The notes beneath the pieces were generated by a model. It did no database searches. It was not told where the DNA came from and saw only the letters and a list, made by a program, of their open reading frames with translations. From contig CAKRRG010000042.1 of the NCBI GenBank assembly GCA_934394545.1, forward strand, positions 1 to 24,566: a DNA stretch of 24,566 nucleotides. The letters are read 5' to 3'. The stretch is from an uncultured Blautia sp. GTDB lineage: Bacteria > Bacillota > Clostridia > Lachnospirales > Lachnospiraceae. Shown here piece after piece: positions 16,729-24,508 of this stretch (the stretch's first letter is position 1; each line of letters begins with the position of its first letter). Made by a program: the position numbers and the translations under genes.

Positions 16729-18261
16729 TTGGAATATGCCATTCAGTTAAAAAATGTTACCAAAACATTTGGAAAAGTTGTTGCCAACAAAAATGTAAAC
16801 CTTGATGTAAAAAAAGGTGAGATCCTCTCCCTCCTGGGAGAAAACGGAAGTGGAAAAACCACTTTAATGAATATGATCTCCGGTATTTACTTTCCAGATT
16901 CCGGTGAGATTCTGGTAGAAGGAAAGCGTGTGGAGATCCGTTCACCAAAAGATGCCTATGATCTGGGAATCGGTATGATTCACCAGCACTTTAAACTGAT
17001 TGACGTTTTTAGTGCCACTGAGAATATTGCACTTGGTCTTGATAAAAAGCAGAAATTTGATCTGAAAGAGGTTCGTAAAAAAGCGCAGGCTATCTGTGAC
17101 AGATATCACTTTGAACTGGACCTGGATCAGAAGGTTTATGAGATGAGCGTATCTCAGAAACAGACACTGGAAATTGTAAAGGTTCTTTACAGAGGAGCAA
17201 ATATTCTGATCCTGGATGAGCCGACCGCGGTACTGACACCTCAGGAGACAGCCCGTCTGTTTGAAGTGATCCGCAATATGAAAGCAGATAACAAATCCGT
17301 TATCATTATTACCCATAAGCTTCACGAAGTTCTGGAAATTTCTGACCGTGTTGCCATTCTGAGAAAGGGAGAGTACATAGGTACCGTAGATACCTGTGAG
17401 GCAACTGAGAATTCTCTCACAGAGATGATGGTAGGCAAGAAGGTGGAACTGAATATTGCACGTTCTGCTCCCATAAATCCGGTGAAGAGGCTTTCTGTTT
17501 CCCATCTGACCGTCTATAACCGGGAGGACGTTAAGGTATTGGATGATGTCAGCTTTGACGTTTATGGCGGTGAGATCCTGGGAATTGCGGGAATTTCCGG
17601 AAATGGACAGAAAGAGCTTCTGGAAGCTATTGCTGGTCTTCAGATCACAGGCCAGGGCAGCAGCATTGAATTTTATGAAAGAGGAAAAGAAGACCAGCCC
17701 CTTCAGCTGGTTGGAAAAACGCCGAAGAAAATCCGTGATGCAGGTGTCCACCTTGCATTTGTACCGGAAGATCGTCTTGGAATGGGACTTGTAGGTTCTA
17801 TGGGTATGACCGGAAATATGCTTCTGAAAAGCTATGGAAAAGGTGCATCCCCGCTTACAGATATGCGTACTCCCAAGAAAATGGCAGAGAAGGTAAAGGA
17901 AGAGCTTGAGGTTGTAACACCAAGCCTGAATACTCCGGTATCCCGTCTTTCCGGAGGAAATGTACAGAAGGTTCTGGTAGGCCGTGAGATTGCAGAAGCA
18001 CCTACGGTACTGATGACTGCTTATGCAGTGCGTGGTCTTGATATCAATACCTCTTATACCATCTACAATCTTCTGGACGAAGAGAAGAAAGAAGGGGTTG
18101 CCGTAGTTTATGTAGGTGAGGATCTGGACGTTCTTATCGATTTGTGTGACCGTATTCTGGTACTTTGCGGTGGGAAAGAGAATGGTATTCTGGATGCCAG
18201 AACAACTACGAAAGAAGAAGTTGGACTTCTTATGACAAATCTTCGGAAGGAGGGAAAATAA
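16729..18261 (+). CDS. BMP-system ABC importer ATPase, fused double nucleotide-binding protein (YufO/NupO type)
   Basis: Drives the nucleoside-type importer; 510 residues. Domain 1 is intact: Walker A GENGSGKT (37-44), Q-loop in GIGMIHQHF, signature MSVSQKQ (139-145), Walker B ILILDEPTA with D163/E164 and switch H196. Domain 2 is degenerate. Its Walker A-like loop is GISGNGQK (288-295), the signature LSGGNVQK is kept (407-414), but the Walker B region reads VLMTAYAVRGLD with no Asp-Glu pair, and the switch histidine is missing (YVGEDLD). Loss of catalysis in the second site is common in this subfamily. The start is TTG at 16729, set by GGGAGG at 16714-16719; the nearby ATG at 16736 is out of frame. 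The next gene starts directly after the stop codon. Confidence 0.93.
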   Translation: MEYAIQLKNVTKTFGKVVANKNVNLDVKKGEILSLLGENGSGKTTLMNMISGIYFPDSGEILVEGKRVEIRSPKDAYDLGIGMIHQHFKLIDVFSATENIALGLDKKQKFDLKEVRKKAQAICDRYHFELDLDQKVYEMSVSQKQTLEIVKVLYRGANILILDEPTAVLTPQETARLFEVIRNMKADNKSVIIITHKLHEVLEISDRVAILRKGEYIGTVDTCEATENSLTEMMVGKKVELNIARSAPINPVKRLSVSHLTVYNREDVKVLDDVSFDVYGGEILGIAGISGNGQKELLEAIAGLQITGQGSSIEFYERGKEDQPLQLVGKTPKKIRDAGVHLAFVPEDRLGMGLVGSMGMTGNMLLKSYGKGASPLTDMRTPKKMAEKVKEELEVVTPSLNTPVSRLSGGNVQKVLVGREIAEAPTVLMTAYAVRGLDINTSYTIYNLLDEEKKEGVAVVYVGEDLDVLIDLCDRILVLCGGKENGILDARTTTKEEVGLLMTNLRKEGK

Positions 18262-19359
18262 ATGAGTGACACAAAAACAAAAGAACCCTTGATCCGAATC
18301 ATTAAGCGTGACAGAAGCAGCTTCGGCTATAAAGTATGGGTTCGTGCGGCTGCCATTATTCTGGCGCTTGTAGTAGATGCGATTTTTATTTACAGTGTAA
18401 CCGGTCTGAATCCATTATCTGTATACGGTGTTATGTTAAACGGTACCTTTATGACGAGCATCCGTTTCTCCTGGGCAATGCGAGATCTGGTAACCCTTCT
18501 TTGCATTGGTATTGCCCTTGCTCCTGCATTTAAAATGCGTTTCTGGAACATTGGCGCAGAGGGACAGGTGCTGATGGGGGGACTTGCTACAGCCATGGTT
18601 ATGGTAAAATGTGGTGCCAGCCTTCCTACTCCGGTACTTTTTCTGGTAATGTTTCTTACCAGCGTGATCGCAGGAGGTCTCTGGGGCTTTATTCCGGCAG
18701 TATTCAAGGCATACTGGAATACAAATGAGACCCTTTTTACCCTGATGATGAACTATGTGGCAACCAGCATTGTTGCATGCATGACCAATATCCTTCGAGG
18801 AAAGGCTTCCAGTCTTGGTAAACTGAACATGTCTACACAGGTTGGATGGTTCCCGCAGTTTCTGGGACAGAGATATAATATTAACATTCTCATTGTAATG
18901 ATTCTCATGTTTGTAATGTTCTTCTATTTGAAATATTCCAAGCAGGGATATGAGATCACTGTAGTAGGTGAGTCTGAGAACACAGCAAGATATGCCGGAA
19001 TTAATGTTAAATGGGTAACGATCCGTACCATGATCATCTCCGGAGCTATCTGCGGTCTGGTAGGTTTCCTGATCGTTGCAGGAAGAGACCAGACGATTTC
19101 CACCACATCCGCAGGCGGAAATGGATTTACGGCCATCATTGTTGCATGGCTTGCAAAATTCAATACTTTTTACATGGCACTGATTTCCTTCCTGCTGATT
19201 TTTCTGTCAAAGGGTGCGGCTGAAATTGCTTCTGCATACAGTCTGAATGATTATGCGGCAAGTATTATTGAAGGTGTGATTCTGTTCTTTATCCTTGGAA
19301 GTGAATTCTTTATTAATTATAAGATGATTTTCCGTGGTTCCAAAAAGGAGGTGCACTAA
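18262..19359 (+). CDS. BMP-system ABC importer permease (YufP/NupP type), first of two
   Basis: Membrane channel subunit of 365 residues with a polar N-terminus of about 28 residues and roughly nine or ten membrane helices. The motif FWNIGAEGQVLMGGLATAM is characteristic of the permease paired with BMP-family binding proteins. The cytoplasmic coupling loop GYEITVVGESENTARYAGINVKWV is also present. The start ATG abuts the ATPase stop codon (TAAATG), with GGAGGG inside the ATPase gene as ribosome site. It ends immediately before the next permease. Confidence 0.93.
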   Translation: MSDTKTKEPLIRIIKRDRSSFGYKVWVRAAAIILALVVDAIFIYSVTGLNPLSVYGVMLNGTFMTSIRFSWAMRDLVTLLCIGIALAPAFKMRFWNIGAEGQVLMGGLATAMVMVKCGASLPTPVLFLVMFLTSVIAGGLWGFIPAVFKAYWNTNETLFTLMMNYVATSIVACMTNILRGKASSLGKLNMSTQVGWFPQFLGQRYNINILIVMILMFVMFFYLKYSKQGYEITVVGESENTARYAGINVKWVTIRTMIISGAICGLVGFLIVAGRDQTISTTSAGGNGFTAIIVAWLAKFNTFYMALISFLLIFLSKGAAEIASAYSLNDYAASIIEGVILFFILGSEFFINYKMIFRGSKKEVH

Positions 19360-20352
19360 ATGAGTAATCTGATTGCGTGGATCATCAGGGCAATTCCATT
19401 TGGAACGATCATCATGTTCGGTTCCATGGGTGAGATCACGACTGAGAAGTCGGGAAACCTGAATCTTGGTGTTCCAGGAATTATGTATCTTGGCGGCTTT
19501 GCCGGCTTTGCAAGTTCCTATTTCTATGAGAAAAATTCAGCAGATCCAAAGGGCTGGATATGCGTGATCCTGGCGCTTGTGGCAGCAATTGCAGCCTCTA
19601 TGCTTGGGGGACTGATTTTCAGTTTCCTTACCATTACCCTTCGTGCAAACCAGAATGTAACCGGTCTTGCACTTACCACATTTGGTATGGGTGTTGCCAA
19701 TTTCTTTGGCGTATTTATTCTGAATGGAGCAAGCTATACTGCAGCACCGCTGGCATATGCTTCTTTTTCCAAGAAGATTCCGTTCCTGTCCAGTAAGCTG
19801 GGAATTGTAAGTAAAACTGTTTTTGCCTATGGTTTTCTGGTGTATGCGGCAATCATCATTGCTGTGGTGCTGCATTACGTGCTGAACAAAACAAGAGTCG
19901 GTCTGAATCTTCGGGCTGTAGGTGAAAATCCGGGAACTGCAGACGCAGCCGGAATCAATGTAACCAAATATAAATATCTGGCAACCTGCATTGGTGCCGG
20001 TCTTTCCGGAATCGGCGGATTGTATTACGTTCTGGATTATAACCAGGGCATTTGGGCAACAACGGGACAGATAGAAGCTCTTGGCTGGCTGGCTGTTGCA
20101 CTGGTAATTTTTACCACATGGAAACCTCTGAACTGTATCTGGGGTGCGTATCTTTTTGGTATGCTCTACTGGCTGTATCAGTTTCTTCCAAGTATTCTTG
20201 GAATCAAGGTCGCAAGCTACGTTACAGATTTGATCCAGATGGTTCCTTATGTAGTTACCATTATCGTTCTGGTTGTGGTAAGCTTCCGAAAGAAAAAAGA
20301 AAATCAGCCTCCGGAGAGTCTGGGACTTTCCTATTTCCGAGAAGAGAGATAA
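19360..20352 (+). CDS. BMP-system ABC importer permease (YufQ/NupQ type), second of two
   Basis: Partner channel subunit of 330 residues, with about eight or nine helices. It has the family block GEITTEKSGNLNLGVPGIMYLGG near the N-terminus and the coupling loop GLNLRAVGENPGTADAAGINVTKYK. It abuts the previous permease without a gap, and AAAAGGAGGTG in the end of that gene serves as ribosome site. It closes the operon; a very stable hairpin follows. Confidence 0.93.
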   Translation: MSNLIAWIIRAIPFGTIIMFGSMGEITTEKSGNLNLGVPGIMYLGGFAGFASSYFYEKNSADPKGWICVILALVAAIAASMLGGLIFSFLTITLRANQNVTGLALTTFGMGVANFFGVFILNGASYTAAPLAYASFSKKIPFLSSKLGIVSKTVFAYGFLVYAAIIIAVVLHYVLNKTRVGLNLRAVGENPGTADAAGINVTKYKYLATCIGAGLSGIGGLYYVLDYNQGIWATTGQIEALGWLAVALVIFTTWKPLNCIWGAYLFGMLYWLYQFLPSILGIKVASYVTDLIQMVPYVVTIIVLVVVSFRKKKENQPPESLGLSYFREER

Positions 20353-20369
20353 TTGGCTGGTCAAGCTAC

Positions 20370-20431
20370 AAGCAAGTCCCCATCCACTGCTTATTGCTTT
20401 GCGCAACCTGGCAGTGGGTGGGGACTTGCTT
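20370..20431 (+). terminator. Very stable hairpin closing the BMP operon
   Basis: Arms of 21 bases (20370-20390 and 20411-20431) are complementary apart from one G-T pair, around a 20-base loop. The T-tract after it is weak (TTTATT), and the stem itself ends in AAGC/GCTT. It is in terminator position 17 bases after the stop codon. The stem is much longer than in usual intrinsic terminators, so an additional role in mRNA 3' protection is possible. Confidence 0.7.
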
Positions 20432-20489
20432 TATTCGGTTAAAAACACGATGCTATTTGTGAAAAAACAGTGTACTGGGATAAAGAATA

Positions 20490-20518
20490 TTTACATATTA
20501 TTGCGAAAATGTTATATT
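20490..20518 (+). promoter_or_regulatory. Predicted promoter of the trigger-factor-like lipoprotein gene
   Basis: TTTACA (20490-20495) and TATATT (20513-20518) are 17 bases apart, matching the sigma-A consensus at 5/6 positions each. The start codon is 41 bases after the -10 box. Confidence 0.65.
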
Positions 20519-20558
20519 ATTTTTAACTTGCAAACGCAAAAGAAAGGATAACATCAAT

Positions 20559-21863
20559 ATGAAGAAAAGATATGTTCTTGCTGCTCTGGCAGCTATGACT
20601 GTACTTGCCGGTTGTGGTGATAATTCATCTAAACAGGATACAACTGATAATACTGCTGCTGAGAGTACTGCGGATGATCTGACTGTAGCAGATCCGGATG
20701 CAGACGGTGAAGAACTGGATCCTGAGTTTTCCCAGGACGTAGAAGAGAATGAAGTAATCGATGCAGATGCGGCAGAAGAAGAGACGGCACTGGATCCGAT
20801 CACACCATCTGAATATCTTGTCCAGAACGCTTCTGATTATGTGAAGCTTGGAGATTATGAGGGAGTAGAGGTAACGAAATATACTTACGAAATTACAGAT
20901 GATATGGTTCAGGATGAAATCCAGGGAGAACTGGAGGATGCCAGTGAGGAAGAGTCTACCAATGCACCATCCGAATCGGGAAATACAGTATATATGAATC
21001 TTACCGCCACAGTGGAGGGAGAGGAAGCCACTGATCCGGAAGAAACCTTTATCACTTTGGGACAGGAAGAATACGGTGCAGAATTTGATGAGAAGCTTAC
21101 CGGCGTTTCCACAGGGGATACGCTTGATTTTACCATCACATATGGAGATGATACCTGGCAGGAGGATTGGCAGGGTAAAACGGTTGACTTCTCAGTAGAA
21201 GTAACTGATGTTACCAAATCGGAAACCCCTGAATATAATGAGGAATATGTAAAGAATTATACCGGATATGATACAAAAGAAGAATATGAGGCCTCTGTAA
21301 AAGAGTATCTGGAGCAGTCCTACGAGGAACAGAGCGCTTATGATGAGGCTGAAGAGCTGATCAGTGCATGCCTGGAGCGTACAGAGTTTACAGGAGAATA
21401 TCCGGAAGATTTGTTTGATTCCTGTAAGGAGGAAGCTTTATCCGGTTATTCCATGTTTATGGATGAGGACGGTGATATAAACGATGTTCTTGAAATGTTT
21501 GGCGTTACCGAAAGTGACATTGAAGAAGAGGCGAAGAGTCTTGTAAACCGACGTCTTTTTATCAGTGCTTACGCACAGGCCAATCATGTAGAAGTAACAG
21601 AAGAGGAATACGTGGATTATGTAAATGAGTATGCAGATTATTATGGCGAAAGCGCAGCTGATTTCGAGAAATTATATACCCGTGAGACAATTGTGAATGC
21701 TCTCTACGAGAGTAAGGTAACCGATCTGCTTCTGGAAAAAGCGAAGGTAACGGAAGCGGCATACACTGGAGATGCTTCAGAAGACGAAGAGATGTATGAA
21801 GAAGGGGATGCCCTGGATGATATGGAAATTGTAGAAGAGGGAGAAGAAGGTACAGAAGAATAA
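20559..21863 (+). CDS. Acidic lipoprotein with trigger-factor-like PPIase and chaperone domains
   Basis: Predicted membrane-anchored extracytoplasmic folding factor, 434 residues. A lipoprotein signal ends in the lipobox LAGC with C19. A strongly acidic, low-complexity linker follows (about 25-80). Then come a segment resembling the trigger-factor entry to the FKBP domain (YVKLGDYEGVEV, about 94-105), an FKBP-like domain (about 140-220, with ITLGQEEYGAEFDEKLTGVSTGD) and a helical region like the trigger-factor C-terminal chaperone domain (about 222-400), ending in an acidic tail. The ribosome-binding N-domain of cytoplasmic trigger factor is absent. PPIase activity is uncertain because FKBP active-site residues are hard to place by eye. 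It has its own promoter and seems to be a single-gene unit before the peptidase gene. PrsA-like lipoproteins do a similar job with a different fold. Confidence 0.82.
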   Translation: MKKRYVLAALAAMTVLAGCGDNSSKQDTTDNTAAESTADDLTVADPDADGEELDPEFSQDVEENEVIDADAAEEETALDPITPSEYLVQNASDYVKLGDYEGVEVTKYTYEITDDMVQDEIQGELEDASEEESTNAPSESGNTVYMNLTATVEGEEATDPEETFITLGQEEYGAEFDEKLTGVSTGDTLDFTITYGDDTWQEDWQGKTVDFSVEVTDVTKSETPEYNEEYVKNYTGYDTKEEYEASVKEYLEQSYEEQSAYDEAEELISACLERTEFTGEYPEDLFDSCKEEALSGYSMFMDEDGDINDVLEMFGVTESDIEEEAKSLVNRRLFISAYAQANHVEVTEEEYVDYVNEYADYYGESAADFEKLYTRETIVNALYESKVTDLLLEKAKVTEAAYTGDASEDEEMYEEGDALDDMEIVEEGEEGTEE

Positions 21864-21891
21864 AAGTACCGGAAGAAAATAACGGTTTTTT
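21862..21891 (+). terminator. Possible weak terminator after the lipoprotein gene
   Basis: ACCG (21868-21871) can pair with CGGT (21883-21886), extended by AAAA/TTTT across a two-base bulge, and a run of six T residues follows. The stem is short, so termination may be inefficient. Confidence 0.35.
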
Positions 21892-21921
21892 AAAATTTAT
21901 CTTTTATTTTTGTGCTAGCTA

Positions 21922-21930
21922 TGGTATAGT
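21922..21930 (+). promoter_or_regulatory. Extended -10 promoter before the structured leader
   Basis: TGG-TATAGT (hexamer 21925-21930) is an extended -10 element in otherwise AT-rich DNA; the -35 region is only T-rich. Transcription would begin near 21937, immediately before the hairpin at 21943-21999. Confidence 0.55.
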
Positions 21931-21942
21931 AATTGGTACGCG

Positions 21943-21999
21943 ACAATGGACGGACAGCATTCTAAGTGAAGGACTTAGAAGGTTTGCCCGCCCATTTGT
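21943..21999 (+). ncRNA. Structured 5' leader or small RNA upstream of the M3 peptidase
   Basis: A long imperfect hairpin. The base ACAA (21943-21946) pairs with TTGT (21996-21999). TGGACGGACA (21947-21956) pairs with TGCCCGCCCA (21985-21994) with two A-C mismatches, and TTCTAAGT (21960-21967) pairs perfectly with ACTTAGAA (21973-21980) around a GAAGG loop. A small internal loop separates the upper and lower stems. It lies at the very start of the predicted transcript, and no U-tract follows, so it is not a plain terminator. The peptidase ATG is 43 bases downstream. I do not recognise a named RNA family. It may be a cis-acting element, a 5' stabilising hairpin or a small RNA. Confidence 0.5.
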
Positions 22000-22042
22000 T
22001 ATAAAAAGCCAGAGCAAAAAGGTAATGTAAAGGAGGAACAAG

Positions 22043-23719
22043 ATGAAATTTTCAGAAATGCCGTACAGTCGTGTGGATTTTCCGGCTGTGATTGCCCAGG
22101 GGAAAGAGATCATCAGCCGTGCTTCCCAGGCGAAGAGTGGAGAAGAGCAGTTTGAGATCCATCAGGAATTTTACAAGCTGTTAGATCATGTTAACACTCT
22201 TTACACAATTGCACATATCCGCAGAGATGGGAATGTGGCAGATGCGTTTTATGAGGGAGAGAATGCTTATTATGATGAGATGCTTCCAGAGCTGACTGCT
22301 TTGGGAAATGAATATCAGAAGGTGCTTTTTGCTACTCCATATCGTGCATATATGGAAGAGAAGATCGGGCCGGTTGCATTTAAGTCCATGGAACTGGAGA
22401 TGAAATGCTTTAATGATAGTCTGATTCCCCTTATGCAGGAAGAGAATACACTGTCTACCCGTTACAGAAAGCTGATCGCTTCTGCTAAGATTATGTGGGA
22501 GGGAGAGGAACTGAATCTTTCCCTTATGAGCAAATATATGCGTTCATCAGATCGTGATACCCGTAAGAAAGCATGGGCTGCCTATGCCGGCTTCTTTGAG
22601 GAGAATCAGGAGGAGCTTGATGAAATCTATGATCTTCTGGTGAAGAACCGTACCAAACAGGCACAGATGCTTGGCTTCGAGAACTTTATTGATATGGGAT
22701 ACTGCCGTATGAATCGTAATTCCTATACCAAAGAAGACATTCAGAAGCTTCGTGACCAGATTAAGAAAGTATTTGTACCCCTTGCTTCGAAGATGCATAA
22801 GAATCGTCAGGCCCGTCTTGGCGTGGAGCAGCTTCATTATTATGATATTGGTGTGTATTTCCCACAGGGAGATCCGGCTCCAACCGGCACCCCGGAGGAG
22901 ATTCTTGAAAGCGGACGTAAGATGTATACAGAGATGTCTGCTGAGACAAAAGATTTCTTCAATATGATGATGGAGAACGAACTTTTTGATGTATTCGGAC
23001 GTAAGAATAAGGCCACAGGCGGTTATATGACTGAGCTTCCGGATTACGGTGTACCGTTCATTTTTGCAAACTTTAATGGCACAAGTGGTGATGTGGATGT
23101 TATTACGCATGAGTGTGGACATGCTTTCCAGAGCTATGTGGCAGGCAAGGATCCTATTACAGATCATTCCCGTTATCTGACTATGGAGACAGCAGAAATC
23201 CATTCCATGTCTATGGAATTTTTCGCAGAACCATGGATAGAGCTTTTCTTTGGAGAAAGAGGAGACGATTACCGCAAGATGCATCTGGAGGATGCAATTG
23301 ACTTTATTCCTTATGGAACTATGGTTGATGAATTCCAGCATATTGTATATGGCAATCCTGAGATGACACCGAAGGAACGCAGGGATGCATGGAAGCAGCT
23401 CGAGAAGGAGTATCGTCCGTTCCTGGATGTTACCGGCTGCAGATTCCTGGAAGATGGAAGATACTGGCAGAGACAGCATCATATTTATGAATCTCCATTC
23501 TATTATATTGATTATGTGCTTGCACAGCTTTGTGCATTCCAGTTCAAGGCACGTATGGAGAAAGATCATGCCGGCACATGGGCTGATTATATGAAACTCT
23601 GCGAGCTTTCAGCAAGTGATTTCTATCCATCTATGTTGAAACAGGTTGGACTTATTGTTCCATTTGAAGAAGGTTGTATCCAGAAGATTGTAGATGATCT
23701 GGATAAGAAGCTGGATTAA
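22043..23719 (+). CDS. M3-family oligoendopeptidase (PepF-like zinc metallopeptidase)
   Basis: Cytoplasmic zinc peptidase that cleaves short to medium peptides, 558 residues, the usual size for this branch of M3. The zinc site is HECGH (356-360: ligands H356 and H360, catalytic E357), with the third ligand likely E385 in METAEIHSMSMEFF. The N-terminal helical part (about 1-200) forms the substrate-limiting lobe in the family. The C-terminal part has the conserved QRQHHIYESPFYYIDYVLAQ, whose His and Tyr residues act in substrate binding. No signal peptide is present. The ribosome site AAAGGAGG precedes the ATG. Upstream lies the structured leader. A small membrane-protein gene follows after 65 bases and may be co-transcribed. 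Confidence 0.93.
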   Translation: MKFSEMPYSRVDFPAVIAQGKEIISRASQAKSGEEQFEIHQEFYKLLDHVNTLYTIAHIRRDGNVADAFYEGENAYYDEMLPELTALGNEYQKVLFATPYRAYMEEKIGPVAFKSMELEMKCFNDSLIPLMQEENTLSTRYRKLIASAKIMWEGEELNLSLMSKYMRSSDRDTRKKAWAAYAGFFEENQEELDEIYDLLVKNRTKQAQMLGFENFIDMGYCRMNRNSYTKEDIQKLRDQIKKVFVPLASKMHKNRQARLGVEQLHYYDIGVYFPQGDPAPTGTPEEILESGRKMYTEMSAETKDFFNMMMENELFDVFGRKNKATGGYMTELPDYGVPFIFANFNGTSGDVDVITHECGHAFQSYVAGKDPITDHSRYLTMETAEIHSMSMEFFAEPWIELFFGERGDDYRKMHLEDAIDFIPYGTMVDEFQHIVYGNPEMTPKERRDAWKQLEKEYRPFLDVTGCRFLEDGRYWQRQHHIYESPFYYIDYVLAQLCAFQFKARMEKDHAGTWADYMKLCELSASDFYPSMLKQVGLIVPFEEGCIQKIVDDLDKKLD

Positions 23720-23784
23720 TCTTGGAATCTGGAAATCTGCAGATGCGCGAATGGTACAAAATGCAGGAAAAGTGAGGCAGATAA

Positions 23785-24354
23785 GTGAAAAAATACGGGA
23801 ATGATTATCGACAGAGTGGGAAAGAATTTGAATATACCGGGAAATGGCATGGTACGAAACTATCCGAGAAAGAGCTGGGAAAATATGGACTTTATTACAC
23901 GGTACTTATGACGGGGGCTCTTCTGCTCTATATTGCCAGCCTTACGCTGAATCATGCAGGAAACCGGATCTTCTGGATTTTGCTCCCGCATGTTGTGATG
24001 ATCTTCCCCATTTCCTATGGAATTATGGGAGGAATATCCCTTGTTCTTTTTTGCAAAAAAAAGAATAAGGGAGAGAAATCCCAGGTAAGGATTCCCAAGG
24101 AACATATTGGTCATATGACACGGGCTGAATACGAAAAGGGAATCAGAAGACCGGTAAGATGCAGTATGGCGGTTACCGGATTTTCACTTTTTACGTTCTT
24201 TGCAAATCTTATTTTTATAGTCCGGGGAAACGGAAATCAGCTCCTTAGAGGAGACATTTTATTTGAGATCGCTGTAGCTGCGATTTTAGTACTGGGAAGT
24301 GTTACTACTGCGCAAAGCTGGCAGATTAAAGCAAAATTTACAATTTTTGAATAA
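23785..24354 (+). CDS. Unrecognised four-helix membrane protein
   Basis: I do not recognise a family. The 189 residues begin with a basic, polar stretch (about 1-32), followed by hydrophobic segments at about 34-56, 61-88, 126-147 and 158-178, so four membrane helices are likely, with both ends inside. A basic cytoplasmic loop (about 90-125, with CKKKNKGEK and RAEYEKGIRRPVR) separates helices two and three. The start is GTG, with GTGAGG at 23772-23777 as ribosome site. It follows the M3 peptidase by 65 bases on the same strand and could be co-transcribed with it, but no functional link is visible. Codon use looks like its neighbours. No terminator is evident after it. Confidence 0.75.
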   Translation: MKKYGNDYRQSGKEFEYTGKWHGTKLSEKELGKYGLYYTVLMTGALLLYIASLTLNHAGNRIFWILLPHVVMIFPISYGIMGGISLVLFCKKKNKGEKSQVRIPKEHIGHMTRAEYEKGIRRPVRCSMAVTGFSLFTFFANLIFIVRGNGNQLLRGDILFEIAVAAILVLGSVTTAQSWQIKAKFTIFE

Positions 24355-24414
24355 AAATCTTTCAGTTTTTAACAAAAATGGACAAAATTTCAGGCATAAT
24401 TTGCTAGTTAACTA

Positions 24415-24442
24415 TTGCACATGTTATAAAACATGGTAAAAT
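24415..24442 (+). promoter_or_regulatory. Promoter with an embedded dyad, before the truncated last gene
   Basis: TTGCAC (24415-24420) and TAAAAT (24437-24442) are separated by 16 bases, with TGG in front of the -10 as an extended element. The spacer is almost entirely a perfect dyad, CATGTT-ataa-AACATG (24420-24435). A repressor bound there would block RNA polymerase. Confidence 0.7.
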
Positions 24443-24454
24443 AGAAAGGCATAA

Positions 24455-24473
24455 GGCAACATTTTTTGTTGCC
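24455..24473 (+). other. Small hairpin in the leader of the last gene
   Basis: GGCAAC (24455-24460) pairs with GTTGCC (24468-24473) around a T-rich loop. A further GTTGCC copy at 24477-24482 gives an alternative partner for the same left arm. The ribosome site of the following gene is about 20 bases downstream. Confidence 0.4.
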
Positions 24474-24508
24474 GGCGTTGCCAAAACTTATAAAAAGGAG
24501 GATAAGAT

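Noticed and set aside
21943..21999. T-box or a classical metabolite riboswitch
   Set aside because: There is no T-box sequence, no terminator/antiterminator pair and no known aptamer core that I can recognise.
22547..23569. A 340-codon minus-strand open frame opposite the M3 peptidase
   Set aside because: It is a reading-frame shadow of a conserved enzyme, without motifs of its own.
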